Assembly: GCF_036173125.1 (NCBI RefSeq)
Contig: NZ_CP108054.1
Span: forward strand, 7,717,001-7,781,000
Source of the DNA: Streptomyces sp. NBC_00286
GTDB taxonomy: Bacteria > Actinomycetota > Actinomycetes > Streptomycetales > Streptomycetaceae
Length of the DNA: 64,000 bases
Direction: 5' to 3'
This document shows, piece after piece, positions 52,723-61,731 of this stretch (its first letter is position 1; the number at the start of each line of letters is the position of its first letter). The position numbers and the translations under genes are program-made. The notes below the pieces were generated by a model. The model was given only the letters and a program-made list of their open reading frames with translations. It ran no database searches and had not been told where the DNA came from.

Positions 52723-53913
52723 GTGGCAGCACCGCAGAACTACCTCGCAGTCATCAAAGTCATCGGTGTCGGCGGCGGTGGTGTCAATGCCATCAACCGG
52801 ATGATCGAGGTCGGTCTCAAGGGCGTCGAGTTCATCGCCATCAACACCGACGCGCAAGCCCTGTTGATGAGCGACGCCGACGTCAAGCTCGACGTCGGCC
52901 GTGAACTCACCCGCGGACTCGGCGCCGGAGCCAACCCGGCCGTCGGCCGCAAGGCCGCCGAGGATCACCGCGAGGAGATCGAGGAGGTCCTCAAGGGGGC
53001 CGACATGGTCTTCGTGACGGCCGGTGAAGGCGGCGGCACCGGCACCGGCGGCGCACCCGTCGTGGCCAACATCGCCCGTTCCCTCGGCGCCCTCACCATC
53101 GGCGTGGTCACGCGCCCGTTCACCTTCGAGGGCCGGCGCCGCGCCAACCAGGCCGAGGACGGCATCGCCGAGCTCCGCGAAGAGGTCGACACCCTCATCG
53201 TCATTCCGAACGACCGGCTGCTGTCCATCTCGGACCGCCAGGTCAGCGTGCTCGACGCCTTCAAGTCCGCCGACCAGGTGCTGCTCTCCGGTGTCCAGGG
53301 CATCACCGACCTCATCACCACCCCCGGCCTCATCAACCTCGACTTCGCCGACGTCAAGTCCGTGATGTCCGAAGCCGGTTCGGCGCTCATGGGCATCGGC
53401 TCCGCCCGCGGCGACGACCGCGCGGTGGCCGCCGCCGAGATGGCGATCTCCTCGCCGCTCCTGGAAGCCTCCATCGACGGCGCCCGTGGCGTACTGCTCT
53501 CCATCTCCGGCGGCTCCGACCTCGGCCTGTTCGAGATCAACGAGGCCGCCCAGCTGGTGAGCGAGGCCGCACACCCCGAGGCCAACATCATCTTCGGCGC
53601 GGTGATCGACGACGCGCTGGGCGACGAGGTCCGGGTCACGGTCATCGCGGCCGGCTTCGACGGCGGACAGCCCCCGTCCAAGCGGGACAACGTCCTCGGC
53701 TCCTCCGCCAAGCGCGAGGAGTCCACATCGGCACGGCCCTCCGAGAGCCGCCCGTCCTTCGGCTCGCTCGGCAGCGTCACGCCGCGCGAGGAGACCCCGG
53801 AGCCCGCCCCCGAGCCGGTGAACGAACTGCCGGTCGCCCCGCCGGTCCCGCCGTCGCGGACCTACTCCGACAGCGCGGCCGAGGAACTGGACGTGCCGGA
53901 CTTCCTCAAGTGA
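52723..53913 (+). CDS. ftsZ: Cell division GTPase FtsZ
   Basis: Tubulin-like GTPase that forms the Z ring. The 396-residue protein has the N-terminal [19 protein letters not shown], the tubulin signature GGGTGTG (103-109), the synergy loop [11 protein letters not shown] (the Asp that completes the GTPase site) and a C-terminal disordered linker rich in Pro, Glu and Ser ending in the SepF-binding tail [11 protein letters not shown] at 52723 follows GAGAGG. Its stop overlaps the GTG of pgeF. Confidence 0.98.
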   Translation: MAAPQNYLAVIKVIGVGGGGVNAINRMIEVGLKGVEFIAINTDAQALLMSDADVKLDVGRELTRGLGAGANPAVGRKAAEDHREEIEEVLKGADMVFVTAGEGGGTGTGGAPVVANIARSLGALTIGVVTRPFTFEGRRRANQAEDGIAELREEVDTLIVIPNDRLLSISDRQVSVLDAFKSADQVLLSGVQGITDLITTPGLINLDFADVKSVMSEAGSALMGIGSARGDDRAVAAAEMAISSPLLEASIDGARGVLLSISGGSDLGLFEINEAAQLVSEAAHPEANIIFGAVIDDALGDEVRVTVIAAGFDGGQPPSKRDNVLGSSAKREESTSARPSESRPSFGSLGSVTPREETPEPAPEPVNELPVAPPVPPSRTYSDSAAEELDVPDFLK

Positions 53914-54683
53914 TAGGACATCGCTCCGAAACGAGCACAGTGAGCGGCGCGCATTTCGCCTTCACCGACCGGTGGGGCGGGGTGAGCGCCGTTCCGTACG
54001 AGGAGCTCAACCTCGGCGGTGGGGGTGCCCTCGCTCGAGCGAAGTCGAGAGTGGGGGAGGTCGGCGACGACCCCGACGCCGTACGCACCAATCGCGAACT
54101 GGCTGCCAAGTCGCTCGGCCTCGACCCTGCCCGGGTCGTCTGGATGAACCAGGTGCACGGGCGGGACGTGGCCGTGGTCGACGAACCCTGGGGAGACCGT
54201 CCCGTGCCGGAGGTCGACGCCGTCGTCACCGCTCGCCGCCGCCTCGCCCTCGCCGTCCTCACCGCCGACTGCACGCCTGTCCTGCTCGCCGACCCCGTCG
54301 CCGGAGTCGTCGCCGCCGCTCACGCGGGACGGCCCGGCATGGTCGCCGGAGTCGTGCCCGCCGCCGTCGCGGCGATGGTCGAACTCGGCGCGGAGCCGGG
54401 CCGGATCGTCGCCCGCACAGGCCCCGCCGTCTGCGGCCGCTGCTATGAAGTGCCGGACGCGATGCGCGCCGAGGTCGCCGCCGTCGAGCCGGCGGCGTAC
54501 GCCGAGACCAGTTGGGGCACTCCCGCGGTCGATGTGACCGCCGGAGTGCACGCACAACTGGAGCGCCTCGGGGTGCGCGACCGGGAACAGTCGCCGGTGT
54601 GCACGCTCGAATCGGGCGACCACTTCTCGTACCGCCGCGATCGCACCACCGGTCGGCTCGCGGGCTATGTGTGGCTGGACTGA
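53910..54683 (+). CDS. pgeF: Peptidoglycan editing factor PgeF (YlmD, laccase-domain)
   Basis: A 257-residue protein of the DUF152/YfiH family. In E. coli the homologue removes misincorporated residues from peptidoglycan precursors, and some homologues act on nucleosides. Metal-site residues are visible in NQVHGRDV (His), [10 protein letters not shown] (Cys) and AAHAGRPGM (His), with [11 protein letters not shown]. Between ELNLGGGG and [13 protein letters not shown] there is an insertion of about 13 residues, [11 protein letters not shown], encoded by repeat-like DNA at 54019-54059. GTG at 53910 overlaps the ftsZ stop; GTG at 53940 is an alternative. Confidence 0.9.
   Translation: MIGHRSETSTVSGAHFAFTDRWGGVSAVPYEELNLGGGGALARAKSRVGEVGDDPDAVRTNRELAAKSLGLDPARVVWMNQVHGRDVAVVDEPWGDRPVPEVDAVVTARRRLALAVLTADCTPVLLADPVAGVVAAAHAGRPGMVAGVVPAAVAAMVELGAEPGRIVARTGPAVCGRCYEVPDAMRAEVAAVEPAAYAETSWGTPAVDVTAGVHAQLERLGVRDREQSPVCTLESGDHFSYRRDRTTGRLAGYVWLD
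54019..54059. repeat. Repeat-like palindromic insertion inside pgeF
   Basis: GTGGGGGTGCCCTCGCTCGA, then GCGAAGTCGAGAG and TGGGGGAG: CTCGA...TCGAG can form a hairpin flanked by G-rich and C-rich arms. From memory, elements with CTCGAGCGAAG and GAGAGTTTGGGGG are common intergenic repeats in Streptomyces. Here the element keeps the reading frame of pgeF. Confidence 0.6.
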
Positions 54684-54689
54684 TGGGGC

Positions 54690-55409
54690 ATGACGGACCG
54701 TAAGGCGCAAATCGCCAGAAACCTCGCGCAAGTTGAGGAACGCATCACGGCGGCCTGTGTGGCCGCGGGCCGCAAGCGCGAAGAAGTGACCCTGATCGTG
54801 GTCACCAAGACCTACCCCGCGAGCGATGTGCGGATCCTGTCGGAACTCGGTGTGCGTCACGTCGCCGAGAACCGGGACCAGGACGCGGCGCCCAAGGCCG
54901 CCGAGTGTTCGGATCTGCCTCTCACCTGGCACTTCGTCGGTCAGTTGCAGACCAACAAGGTGCGTTCCGTGGTCGGTTATGCGGGAATTGTGCAGTCGAT
55001 CGACCGGTCCAGGCTCGTCACGGCTCTGTCGAAGGAAGCCGTACGTACCGGACGCGAGGTGGGCTGTCTCATCCAGGTCGCGCTCGACGCGGACGAGAGC
55101 GGGCGGGGGGCCCGCGGGGGCGTCGGGCCGGACGGAGTCGAGGAGTTGGGTGAACTTGTGGCGGGGGCTCCGGGGTTGCGACTTGACGGACTGATGACCG
55201 TCGCTCCGCTCACCGGACCGTACGCGGGGCGTGAACAGGCGGCGTTCGAGCGGTTGATGGATTTGTCGACTGACCTGCGCAGGGCTCATCCGGCTGCGAA
55301 CATGGTCTCGGCAGGGATGAGTTCGGACCTCGAACAGGCCGTGGCGGCCGGAGCGACACATGTACGCGTCGGCACCGCGGTACTCGGAGTCCGTCCCGGG
55401 CTCGGGTAA
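54690..55409 (+). CDS. ylmE: YggS-family PLP homeostasis protein (YlmE)
   Basis: A 239-residue alanine-racemase-fold protein that binds pyridoxal phosphate but is thought to buffer PLP rather than catalyse. The PLP Lys is in LIVVTKTYPASDV (about residue 38), followed by LGVRHVAENRDQDA, WHFVGQLQTNKV, QSIDRSRLV, GLMTVAP and the phosphate-binding SAGMSSDLEQAVAAGATHVRVGTAVLG. The usual GENYVQE-type segment reads ENRDQDA, a mild divergence. It starts 6 bp after pgeF. Deletion in Streptomyces affects sporulation division, according to published work I recall. Confidence 0.93.
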   Translation: MTDRKAQIARNLAQVEERITAACVAAGRKREEVTLIVVTKTYPASDVRILSELGVRHVAENRDQDAAPKAAECSDLPLTWHFVGQLQTNKVRSVVGYAGIVQSIDRSRLVTALSKEAVRTGREVGCLIQVALDADESGRGARGGVGPDGVEELGELVAGAPGLRLDGLMTVAPLTGPYAGREQAAFERLMDLSTDLRRAHPAANMVSAGMSSDLEQAVAAGATHVRVGTAVLGVRPGLG

Positions 55410-55538
55410 CGTCGCCAAGAAGTCGGACCACAGCAGAAAATATGGTCATTACCGCCGAAAGCGGGCATAACGACCTCGTGGATCGCGGGCGCTTGGCAAT
55501 AGTCAGCCGATCCACCACAGAGCGGAGGACTCAGAGCA

Positions 55539-56180
55539 ATGGCCGGCGCGATGCGCAAGATGGCGGTCTACCTCGGCCTCGTGGAGGACGATGGGTACGA
55601 CGGCAGGGGCTTCGACCCCGACGACGACTTCGAGCCCGAGCTTGATCCGGAGCCCGAGCGAGACCGCCGGCGGCACGAGCCGCCGCATCAGTCGCACCAG
55701 TCGCATCAGTCCCAACGGGATGAAGCGGTACGAGTGGTGCAGCCTCCGGTGCAGCGTGATCCCGTGTCACATTCCTCTTCGCTATCGGCGGAATCGGGAC
55801 GTCCGGCGCGAATCGCCCCCGTGGCATCCATCACACAAGAACGTCAGAGCCTGGAGAAGAACGCACCGGTGATCATGCCCAAGGTCGTGTCGGAACGAGA
55901 GCCGTACCGGATCACCACACTGCACCCTCGGACCTACAACGAGGCCCGTACCATCGGGGAACACTTCCGTGAAGGCACCCCGGTGATCATGAACTTGACC
56001 GAGATGGATGACACCGATGCCAAGCGACTTGTCGACTTCGCCGCCGGTTTGGTGTTTGGTCTTCATGGGAGTATCGAGAGGGTGACGCAGAAGGTGTTCC
56101 TGTTGTCGCCTGCTAACGTCGATGTCACGGCGGAGGACAAGGCTCGCATCGCAGAGGGCGGGTTCTTCAACCAGAGCTGA
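55539..56180 (+). CDS. sepF: Cell division protein SepF
   Basis: Membrane anchor and organiser of FtsZ. The 213-residue protein has an N-terminal amphipathic helix ([14 protein letters not shown]), a long acidic and His/Gln/Pro/Ser-rich linker, and the C-terminal SepF domain ([68 protein letters not shown]). ATG at 55539 follows GGAGG; ATG at 55551 would remove four residues. An own promoter may lie in the 129-bp gap after ylmE. Confidence 0.96.
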   Translation: MAGAMRKMAVYLGLVEDDGYDGRGFDPDDDFEPELDPEPERDRRRHEPPHQSHQSHQSQRDEAVRVVQPPVQRDPVSHSSSLSAESGRPARIAPVASITQERQSLEKNAPVIMPKVVSEREPYRITTLHPRTYNEARTIGEHFREGTPVIMNLTEMDDTDAKRLVDFAAGLVFGLHGSIERVTQKVFLLSPANVDVTAEDKARIAEGGFFNQS

Positions 56181-56230
56181 TACGTAGGACCGGACAGAGC
56201 ACGGAAACAGGGGAGAGGGAAGCGCGGATC

Positions 56231-56515
56231 ATGAGCGTGGTCTTGGATGTTGTCTACATCGCGCTGATGTGTTTCCTCATCGTGCTGATCTTCCGGCTTG
56301 TCATGGACTACGTCTTCCAGTTCGCCCGCTCATGGCAACCCGGCAAGCCGATGGTGGTCATTCTCGAGGCCACCTACACTGTCACGGATCCACCGCTCAA
56401 GCTTCTGCGGCGGTTCATCCCGCCGCTGCGTCTCGGGGGCGTGGCGCTCGACCTGTCCTTCTTCGTACTGATGATCATCGTCTACATCCTGATCTCCATT
56501 GTGATCCGGCTGTGA
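56231..56515 (+). CDS. ylmG: YggT-family membrane protein YlmG
   Basis: A 94-residue protein with two transmembrane segments (about 5-28 and 71-92) joined by a cytoplasmic loop holding the YggT signature YTVTDPPLKLLRRFIPPLRLG. Conserved between sepF and divIVA in Gram-positive bacteria; loss affects division in other bacteria, but its biochemical role is unknown. A Gly-rich RBS (GGGGAGAGGGAAG) precedes ATG 56231. Confidence 0.94.
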   Translation: MSVVLDVVYIALMCFLIVLIFRLVMDYVFQFARSWQPGKPMVVILEATYTVTDPPLKLLRRFIPPLRLGGVALDLSFFVLMIIVYILISIVIRL

Positions 56516-56570
56516 ACGATACGGTCTTGCCGAACGCCGACGATGCCGACGACTACGTTGAGGTGAAGAG

Positions 56571-57776
56571 ATGCCGTTGACCCCCGAGGACGTGCGGAAC
56601 AAGCAGTTCACGACCGTCCGCCTCCGAGAAGGCTATGACGAGGACGAGGTCGATGCCTTCCTCGACGAGGTCGAAGCCGAACTGACCCGCCTGCTCCGCG
56701 AGAACGAGGACCTGCGCGCCAAGCTGGCCGCTGCCACGCGTGCCGCCGCGCAGAACCAGCAGCAGGGCATGCGCAAGCCGCCTGAACCCCAGGATCAGGG
56801 GCAACAGGGGCCGCCGCAGGGTATGCGCGGTGGTCCGGAGGGTATGCGCGGCGGGCCGGGTGGTCCCGTACCCGCCGGCATATCGGGCCCGCCGCAGCAG
56901 CAGATGGGTGGCCCCATGGGTGGTCCGCCCGCGCTGCCGAGCGGTGCACCGCAGCTGCCCGCCGGCCCCGGCGGACAGGGCGGTCCGCAGGGGCCCGGTG
57001 GCCCCGGCCAGATGGGCCAGGGTCCGATGGGTCAGGGTCAGATGGGTCAGGGTCAGATGGGCCAGGGTCCCGGCCCGATGCAGGGGCAGCTGCCGCAGCA
57101 GATGGGTGGCCCGATGGGCGGTCCCATGGGTGGCCCGATGGGCGGTCCTCCGCAGCAGATGGGCGGCCAGGGCGGTCCCGGTGGCGACAGTGCGGCCCGC
57201 GTGCTCTCGCTTGCTCAGCAGACCGCCGACCAGGCGATCGCCGAGGCGCGTTCCGAGGCCAACAAGATCGTCGGTGAGGCGCGCAGCCGTGCCGAGGGTC
57301 TGGAGCGGGACGCCCGTGCCAAGGCGGACGCCCTGGAGCGGGACGCGCAGGAGAAGCACCGCGTAGCGATGGGCTCCCTGGAGTCCGCTCGCGCCACGCT
57401 GGAGCGCAAGGTCGAGGACCTGCGCGGCTTCGAGCGCGAGTACCGTACGCGGCTCAAGTCCTACCTCGAGTCCCAGCTGCGTCAGCTGGAGACCCAGGCG
57501 GACGACTCGCTGGCTCCGCCGCGTCAGCCCGCGACCGCCTCGCTGCCGTCGTCGTCGCCCTCCATGGCGCCGGCCGGTGCGAGCGCACCGTCCTACGGCG
57601 GCAACCAGTCGATGGGCGGTGGCCCGGCCCCCGCTGCTCCGTCCTACGGCGGCCAGCAGCAGATGTCCCCGGCCATGACCCAGCCGATGGCGCCGGTACG
57701 GCCGCAGGGCCCGTCGCCGATGGGTCAGGCTCCCTCGCCGATGCGTGGGTTCCTGATCGACGAGGACGACAACTGA
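56571..57776 (+). CDS. divIVA: Polar growth protein DivIVA
   Basis: Essential coiled-coil organiser of tip growth and branching in Streptomyces. The 401-residue protein has the lipid-binding N-terminal domain [20 protein letters not shown] and [20 protein letters not shown], an unusually long Pro/Gln/Gly/Met-rich linker (about residues 65-205, with tandem units MGQGQ and MGGP), a long coiled coil (about 210-310) and a Pro/Ser/Gln-rich tail ending FLIDEDDN. The PQG linker is known from Streptomyces DivIVA. GAGGTGAAG precedes the ATG. Confidence 0.96.
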   Translation: MPLTPEDVRNKQFTTVRLREGYDEDEVDAFLDEVEAELTRLLRENEDLRAKLAAATRAAAQNQQQGMRKPPEPQDQGQQGPPQGMRGGPEGMRGGPGGPVPAGISGPPQQQMGGPMGGPPALPSGAPQLPAGPGGQGGPQGPGGPGQMGQGPMGQGQMGQGQMGQGPGPMQGQLPQQMGGPMGGPMGGPMGGPPQQMGGQGGPGGDSAARVLSLAQQTADQAIAEARSEANKIVGEARSRAEGLERDARAKADALERDAQEKHRVAMGSLESARATLERKVEDLRGFEREYRTRLKSYLESQLRQLETQADDSLAPPRQPATASLPSSSPSMAPAGASAPSYGGNQSMGGGPAPAAPSYGGQQQMSPAMTQPMAPVRPQGPSPMGQAPSPMRGFLIDEDDN

Positions 57777-57812
57777 CGGCCTCTTATACGCCTTAGGCGT
57801 CGGCAGCGTTCA

Positions 57813-57849
57813 GGGCGAGGCCCCCGGATTTCCGGGGGCCTCGCCCTTT
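57813..57849 (+). terminator. Terminator at the end of the division cluster
   Basis: GGGCGAGGCCCCCGGA (57813-57828), a 2-nt loop and its perfect complement (57831-57846) followed by TTTG. A 16-bp stem, 36 bp past the divIVA stop. Confidence 0.92.
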
Positions 57850-57904
57850 GTCTCGCCCTTTTGTGCTGACCTGGCGAGCGTCTGTGCGTGGGCACGCAAC
57901 GCCG

Positions 57905-57946
57905 AAGGCCCGGGCCCGCCAAAGAAGTTCGGCGGGCCCGGGCCTT
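57905..57946 (-). terminator. Hairpin at the end of ileS
   Basis: AAGGCCCGGGCCCGCC (57905-57920), a 10-nt loop and its perfect complement (57931-57946). It lies 18 bp past the ileS stop, with no T-run on either strand. Confidence 0.75.
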
Positions 57947-57963
57947 GCGCGTGCTGGGCGTGC

Positions 57964-60900
57964 TTACGCTTTGCGGAGGCGGAACGTCAGCTGCAGCGAC
58001 TCGTCCGTGAACGGGGCGCCGTACTTGTCGTCCGCGTCGCCTTGGGCGAAGTCCGTGGCGAGGACCTCGTCTGAGATGAGGCCGGAGTGCTCGGACAGGG
58101 CCGCGGTGACCTTCGGGTCCGTGGAGGTCCAGCGCAGGGCGATGCGGTCGGCCACGTCGAGGCCGCTGTTCTTGCGGGCCTCCTGGATCAGGCGGATCGC
58201 GTCACGGGCCAGGCCAGCCTGGCGCAGCTCCTCGGTGATCTCCAGGTCGAGGGCGACCGTCGCGCCGGAGTCCGAGGCGACGGACCAGCCCTCGCGCGGG
58301 GTCTCCGTGATGATGACCTCGTCCGGAGCGAGCGTCACCGTCTCGCCGTCGACCTCGACCGACGCCGTGCCCTCGCGCAGGGCCAGGGACAGCGCGGCCG
58401 CATCAGCGTTGGCGACGGCCTTGGCCACATCCTGGACGCGCTTGCCGAACCGCTTGCCCAGCGCACGGAAGTTGGCCTTGGCGGTCGTGTCGACCAGCGA
58501 GCCGCCCACCTCGCTCAGCGACGCCAGCGAGGAGACGTTCAGCTCCTCCGTGATCTGCGCGTGCAGCTCGGGGTCGAGCGCCTCGAACCCGCTCGCCGCC
58601 ACCAGCGCACGCGACAGCGGCTGACGCGTCTTCACACCCGACTCCGCGCGCGTGGCACGGCCCAGCTCCACAAGACGGCGTACGAGCACCATCTGCTTCG
58701 ACAGCTCCGGGTCGATGACGGACAGGTCCGCCTCCGGCCAGGACGAAAGGTGTACGGACTCGGGGGCGCCCGGCGTCACCGGCACCACCAGGTCCTGCCA
58801 GACCCGCTCGGTGATGAACGGGGTCAGCGGGGCCATCAGCTTCGTGACCGTCTCGACGACCTCGTGCAGGGTGCGCAGCGCCGCCTTGTCGCCCTGCCAG
58901 AAGCGGCGACGGGAGCGGCGTACATACCAGTTGGACAGGTCGTCGACGAACGCCGACAGGAGCTTTCCGGCGCGCTGGGTGTCGTACGCCTCCAGGGACT
59001 GGGTCACCTGGTCGGTGAGCGCGTGGAGTTCGGACAGGAGCCAGCGGTCCAGGACCGGGCGGTCGGCAGGGGCCGGGTCCGCCGCACTGGGCGCCCAGTT
59101 CGACGTGCGGGCGTACAGGGCCTGGAAGGCGACCGTGTTCCAGTACGTCAGGAGCGTCTTGCGGACGACCTCCTGGATGGTGTTGTGGCCGACGCGGCGG
59201 GCCGCCCAGGGGGAGCCGCCGGCCGCCATGAACCAGCGGACCGCGTCCGCGCCGTGCTGGTCCATGAGCGGGATCGGCGGGAGCATGTTGCCCAGGTGCT
59301 TGGACATCTTGCGGCCGTCCTCGGCGAGGATGTGGCCCAGGCAGACCACGTTCTCGTACGAGGACTTGTCGAAGACCAGCGTGCCGACGGCCATCAGCGT
59401 GTAGAACCAGCCGCGGGTCTGGTCGATGGCCTCGCAGATGAACTGCGCAGGGTAGCGCTGCTCGAAGAGTTCCTTGTTCTTGTACGGGTAGCCCCACTGC
59501 GCGAACGGCATCGAACCCGAGTCGTACCAGGCGTCGATGACCTCCGGAACGCGCGTGGCCGTCTGTCCGCAGCCGTCCTGGGGGCAGGCGAAGGTGACCT
59601 CGTCGATGAACGGGCGGTGCGGGTCGAGGGTCGACTGGTCCGTGCCGGTCAGCTCGGTCAGCTCTGCCCGGGAGCCCACGCAGGTGAGGTGGTCGTCCGC
59701 GCAGCGCCAGACGGGCAGCGGCGTGCCCCAGTAGCGGTTGCGGGACAGGGCCCAGTCGATGTTGTTGTTCAGCCAGTCGCCGTAGCGGCCGTGCTTGACC
59801 GTCTCCGGGAACCAGTTCGTCTTCTCGTTCTCCTGGAGGAGGCGGTCCTTGACGGCCGTGGTGCGGATGTACCAGGACGGCTGCGCGTAGTAGAGGAGCG
59901 CGGTGTGGCAGCGCCAGCAGTGCGGGTAGCTGTGCTCGTACGGGGTGTGCTTGAAGAGCAGACCGCGGTTCTGGAGGTCCTCGGTGAGCTTTTCGTCGGC
60001 CTTCTTGAAGAAGACGCCGCCTACGAGAGGGACATCCTCTTCGAAGGTGCCGTCGGGGCGCACCGGGTTGACCACCGGCAGGCCGTACGCGCGGCAGACC
60101 CTGAGGTCGTCCTCACCGAAGGCGGGGGACTGGTGGACCAGACCCGTACCGTCCTCGGTCGTGACGTAGTCGGCGTTCACGACGAAGTGCGTGCCGCCCT
60201 CGGTCTCCGGGAACTCCACGAGCTCGAACGGTCGTTGGTAGGACCAGCGCTCCATCTCGGCGCCCGTGAAGGTCTGGCCGGTGGTCTCCCAGCCCTCGCC
60301 CAGGGCCTTGGCGACGAGCGGCTCGGCGACGACGAGCTTCTCCTCGCCGTTCGTGGCGACGACGTAGGTGACCTCGGCGTGGGCGGCGACCGCGGTGTTG
60401 GACACCAGGGTCCACGGGGTGGTCGTCCACACCAGGAGCGCGGCCTCGCCCGCGAGCGGACCGGAGGTGAGCGGGAAACGGACGTACACCGACGGGTCGA
60501 CGACCGTCTCGTAGCCCTGTGCCAGCTCGTGGTCCGACAGGCCCGTGCCGCAGCGCGGGCACCAGGGGGCGACGCGGTGGTCCTGGACCAGTAGGCCCTT
60601 GTTGAAGATCTCCTTGAGCGACCACCAGACCGACTCGACGTACTCCGGGTCCATCGTGCGGTACGGGTCGCTGAGGTCGGTCCAGTACCCCATGCGGGTC
60701 GTGAGCTCTTCGAAGGCGTCGGTGTGGCGGGTCACGGACTCGCGGCACTTGGCGTTGAACTCCGCGATGCCGTACGCCTCGATGTCCTTCTTGCCGTTGA
60801 AGCCGAGCTCCTTCTCCACCGCCAGCTCCACGGGCAGGCCGTGGCAGTCCCAGCCGGCCTTGCGCGCCACGTGGTAGCCGCGCATGGTGCGGAAGCGGGG

Positions 60901-61116
60901 GAAGACGTCCTTGAAGACACGGGCCTCGATGTGGTGGGTGCCCGGCATGCCGTTGGCTGTGGGCGGGCCCTCGTAGAACACCCACTCCGGGCGCCCCTCG
61001 GACTGCTCCAGGCTCTTGGCGAAGATCTTCTGCTCACGCCAGAAGTCGAGCACGGCGTGCTCGAGGGCGGGCAGGTCGACCTGGGCGGGCACCTGGCGGT
61101 ACGTCGGCGTTGTCAT
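57964..61116 (-). CDS. ileS: Isoleucyl-tRNA synthetase
   Basis: Charges tRNA-Ile with isoleucine. The 1,050-residue class I enzyme has the HIGH-type segment PPTANGMPGTHHIEARVF, CHGLPVELAVEKELG, an editing domain, LSRNRYWGTPLPVWRC, PEVIDAWYDSGSMPFAQWGY and the KMSKS-type loop EDGRKMSKHLGN. The length is that of the longer, eukaryote-like IleS class found in mycobacteria, a class often insensitive to mupirocin; resistance is inference only. ATG at 61116 follows GGAGGAAG. Expression is controlled by a T-box leader. Confidence 0.96.
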   Translation of the reverse strand: MTTPTYRQVPAQVDLPALEHAVLDFWREQKIFAKSLEQSEGRPEWVFYEGPPTANGMPGTHHIEARVFKDVFPRFRTMRGYHVARKAGWDCHGLPVELAVEKELGFNGKKDIEAYGIAEFNAKCRESVTRHTDAFEELTTRMGYWTDLSDPYRTMDPEYVESVWWSLKEIFNKGLLVQDHRVAPWCPRCGTGLSDHELAQGYETVVDPSVYVRFPLTSGPLAGEAALLVWTTTPWTLVSNTAVAAHAEVTYVVATNGEEKLVVAEPLVAKALGEGWETTGQTFTGAEMERWSYQRPFELVEFPETEGGTHFVVNADYVTTEDGTGLVHQSPAFGEDDLRVCRAYGLPVVNPVRPDGTFEEDVPLVGGVFFKKADEKLTEDLQNRGLLFKHTPYEHSYPHCWRCHTALLYYAQPSWYIRTTAVKDRLLQENEKTNWFPETVKHGRYGDWLNNNIDWALSRNRYWGTPLPVWRCADDHLTCVGSRAELTELTGTDQSTLDPHRPFIDEVTFACPQDGCGQTATRVPEVIDAWYDSGSMPFAQWGYPYKNKELFEQRYPAQFICEAIDQTRGWFYTLMAVGTLVFDKSSYENVVCLGHILAEDGRKMSKHLGNMLPPIPLMDQHGADAVRWFMAAGGSPWAARRVGHNTIQEVVRKTLLTYWNTVAFQALYARTSNWAPSAADPAPADRPVLDRWLLSELHALTDQVTQSLEAYDTQRAGKLLSAFVDDLSNWYVRRSRRRFWQGDKAALRTLHEVVETVTKLMAPLTPFITERVWQDLVVPVTPGAPESVHLSSWPEADLSVIDPELSKQMVLVRRLVELGRATRAESGVKTRQPLSRALVAASGFEALDPELHAQITEELNVSSLASLSEVGGSLVDTTAKANFRALGKRFGKRVQDVAKAVANADAAALSLALREGTASVEVDGETVTLAPDEVIITETPREGWSVASDSGATVALDLEITEELRQAGLARDAIRLIQEARKNSGLDVADRIALRWTSTDPKVTAALSEHSGLISDEVLATDFAQGDADDKYGAPFTDESLQLTFRLRKA

Positions 61117-61430
61117 CAGCGAACTTCCTCCGGCGGACTTGCTGCCTTCCGTCCGGAGGGACGAGAGCCGTGTCTTTCCGTACGCCGGTTTCGGCGCGCT
61201 CCCGCGGTACCACCCTCCTTGGCCCGCCGACACCATGTGTGCGTCGGTGAGCCCCCTCATTGGGGTCGCGATGCCGGGTCTACTGGCCGTCGCCTACGGC
61301 TGCGGTGTTCTTCCAGCGGCTCCGGGGTGATCTTCACGTCGCGCTCGCCCCCGGGCTCGCACCGTCCCCGGGTCGCTCATGGCTGCGTACGTCGCTACTC
61401 GTCCCCATCCACGCTTTTCGCTCCGCCCAG
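61117..61430 (-). promoter_or_regulatory. T-box riboswitch of ileS (translational type)
   Basis: On the minus strand the leader has the stem I part with specifier ATC for isoleucine (61331-61329, in GTGAAGATCACC), and the conserved T-box bulge TGGTACCGC (61212-61204), which pairs with the uncharged tRNA acceptor end. Downstream, CCTCCGG (about 61158-61152) is complementary to CCGGAGG at the Shine-Dalgarno site just before the ATG. There is no terminator with a T-run, so control should be by masking the ribosome binding site, as in other actinobacterial ileS leaders. Confidence 0.93.
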
Positions 61431-61731
61431 TGTACGGCGCCGGGCAGACAGCGGCCGACCGGTTTTCCGGGATCCGTGGGCAGGGGCTCACAGGGCGTGC
61501 GGGAGGCGCACGGACTGACCCGAATGGCCAGGGGCCGTGGTTCGCGTCCCGGTACGGGGGACTCGGCGGATTACCTGGCGGGGAGCTGGGCACAACGCTT
61601 GCAGGCTCGCCACGTGGCACCTGAGAGGCGGGTGAATCGGGCAGCGTGCCCCGTTGCCGCGGGCCAGAAGTCGATTTATCGTCCCAGCACGATTCGCGAA
61701 CAAGATCACAATCTGTGAAGGGGCCGCGGCC
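61431..61731. other. Gene-free stretch between the ileS leader and the DksA-like gene
   Basis: About 300 bases with no credible ORF. They must hold the divergent promoters for ileS and the DksA-like gene. I see no convincing hexamer pair; GGGG lies 9 nt before the ATG at 61732. Confidence 0.4.

Noticed and set aside
57981..61119. Long plus-strand frames opposite ileS
   Set aside because: Antisense shadows of ileS; composition Arg/Val/Leu/Gly without domains.
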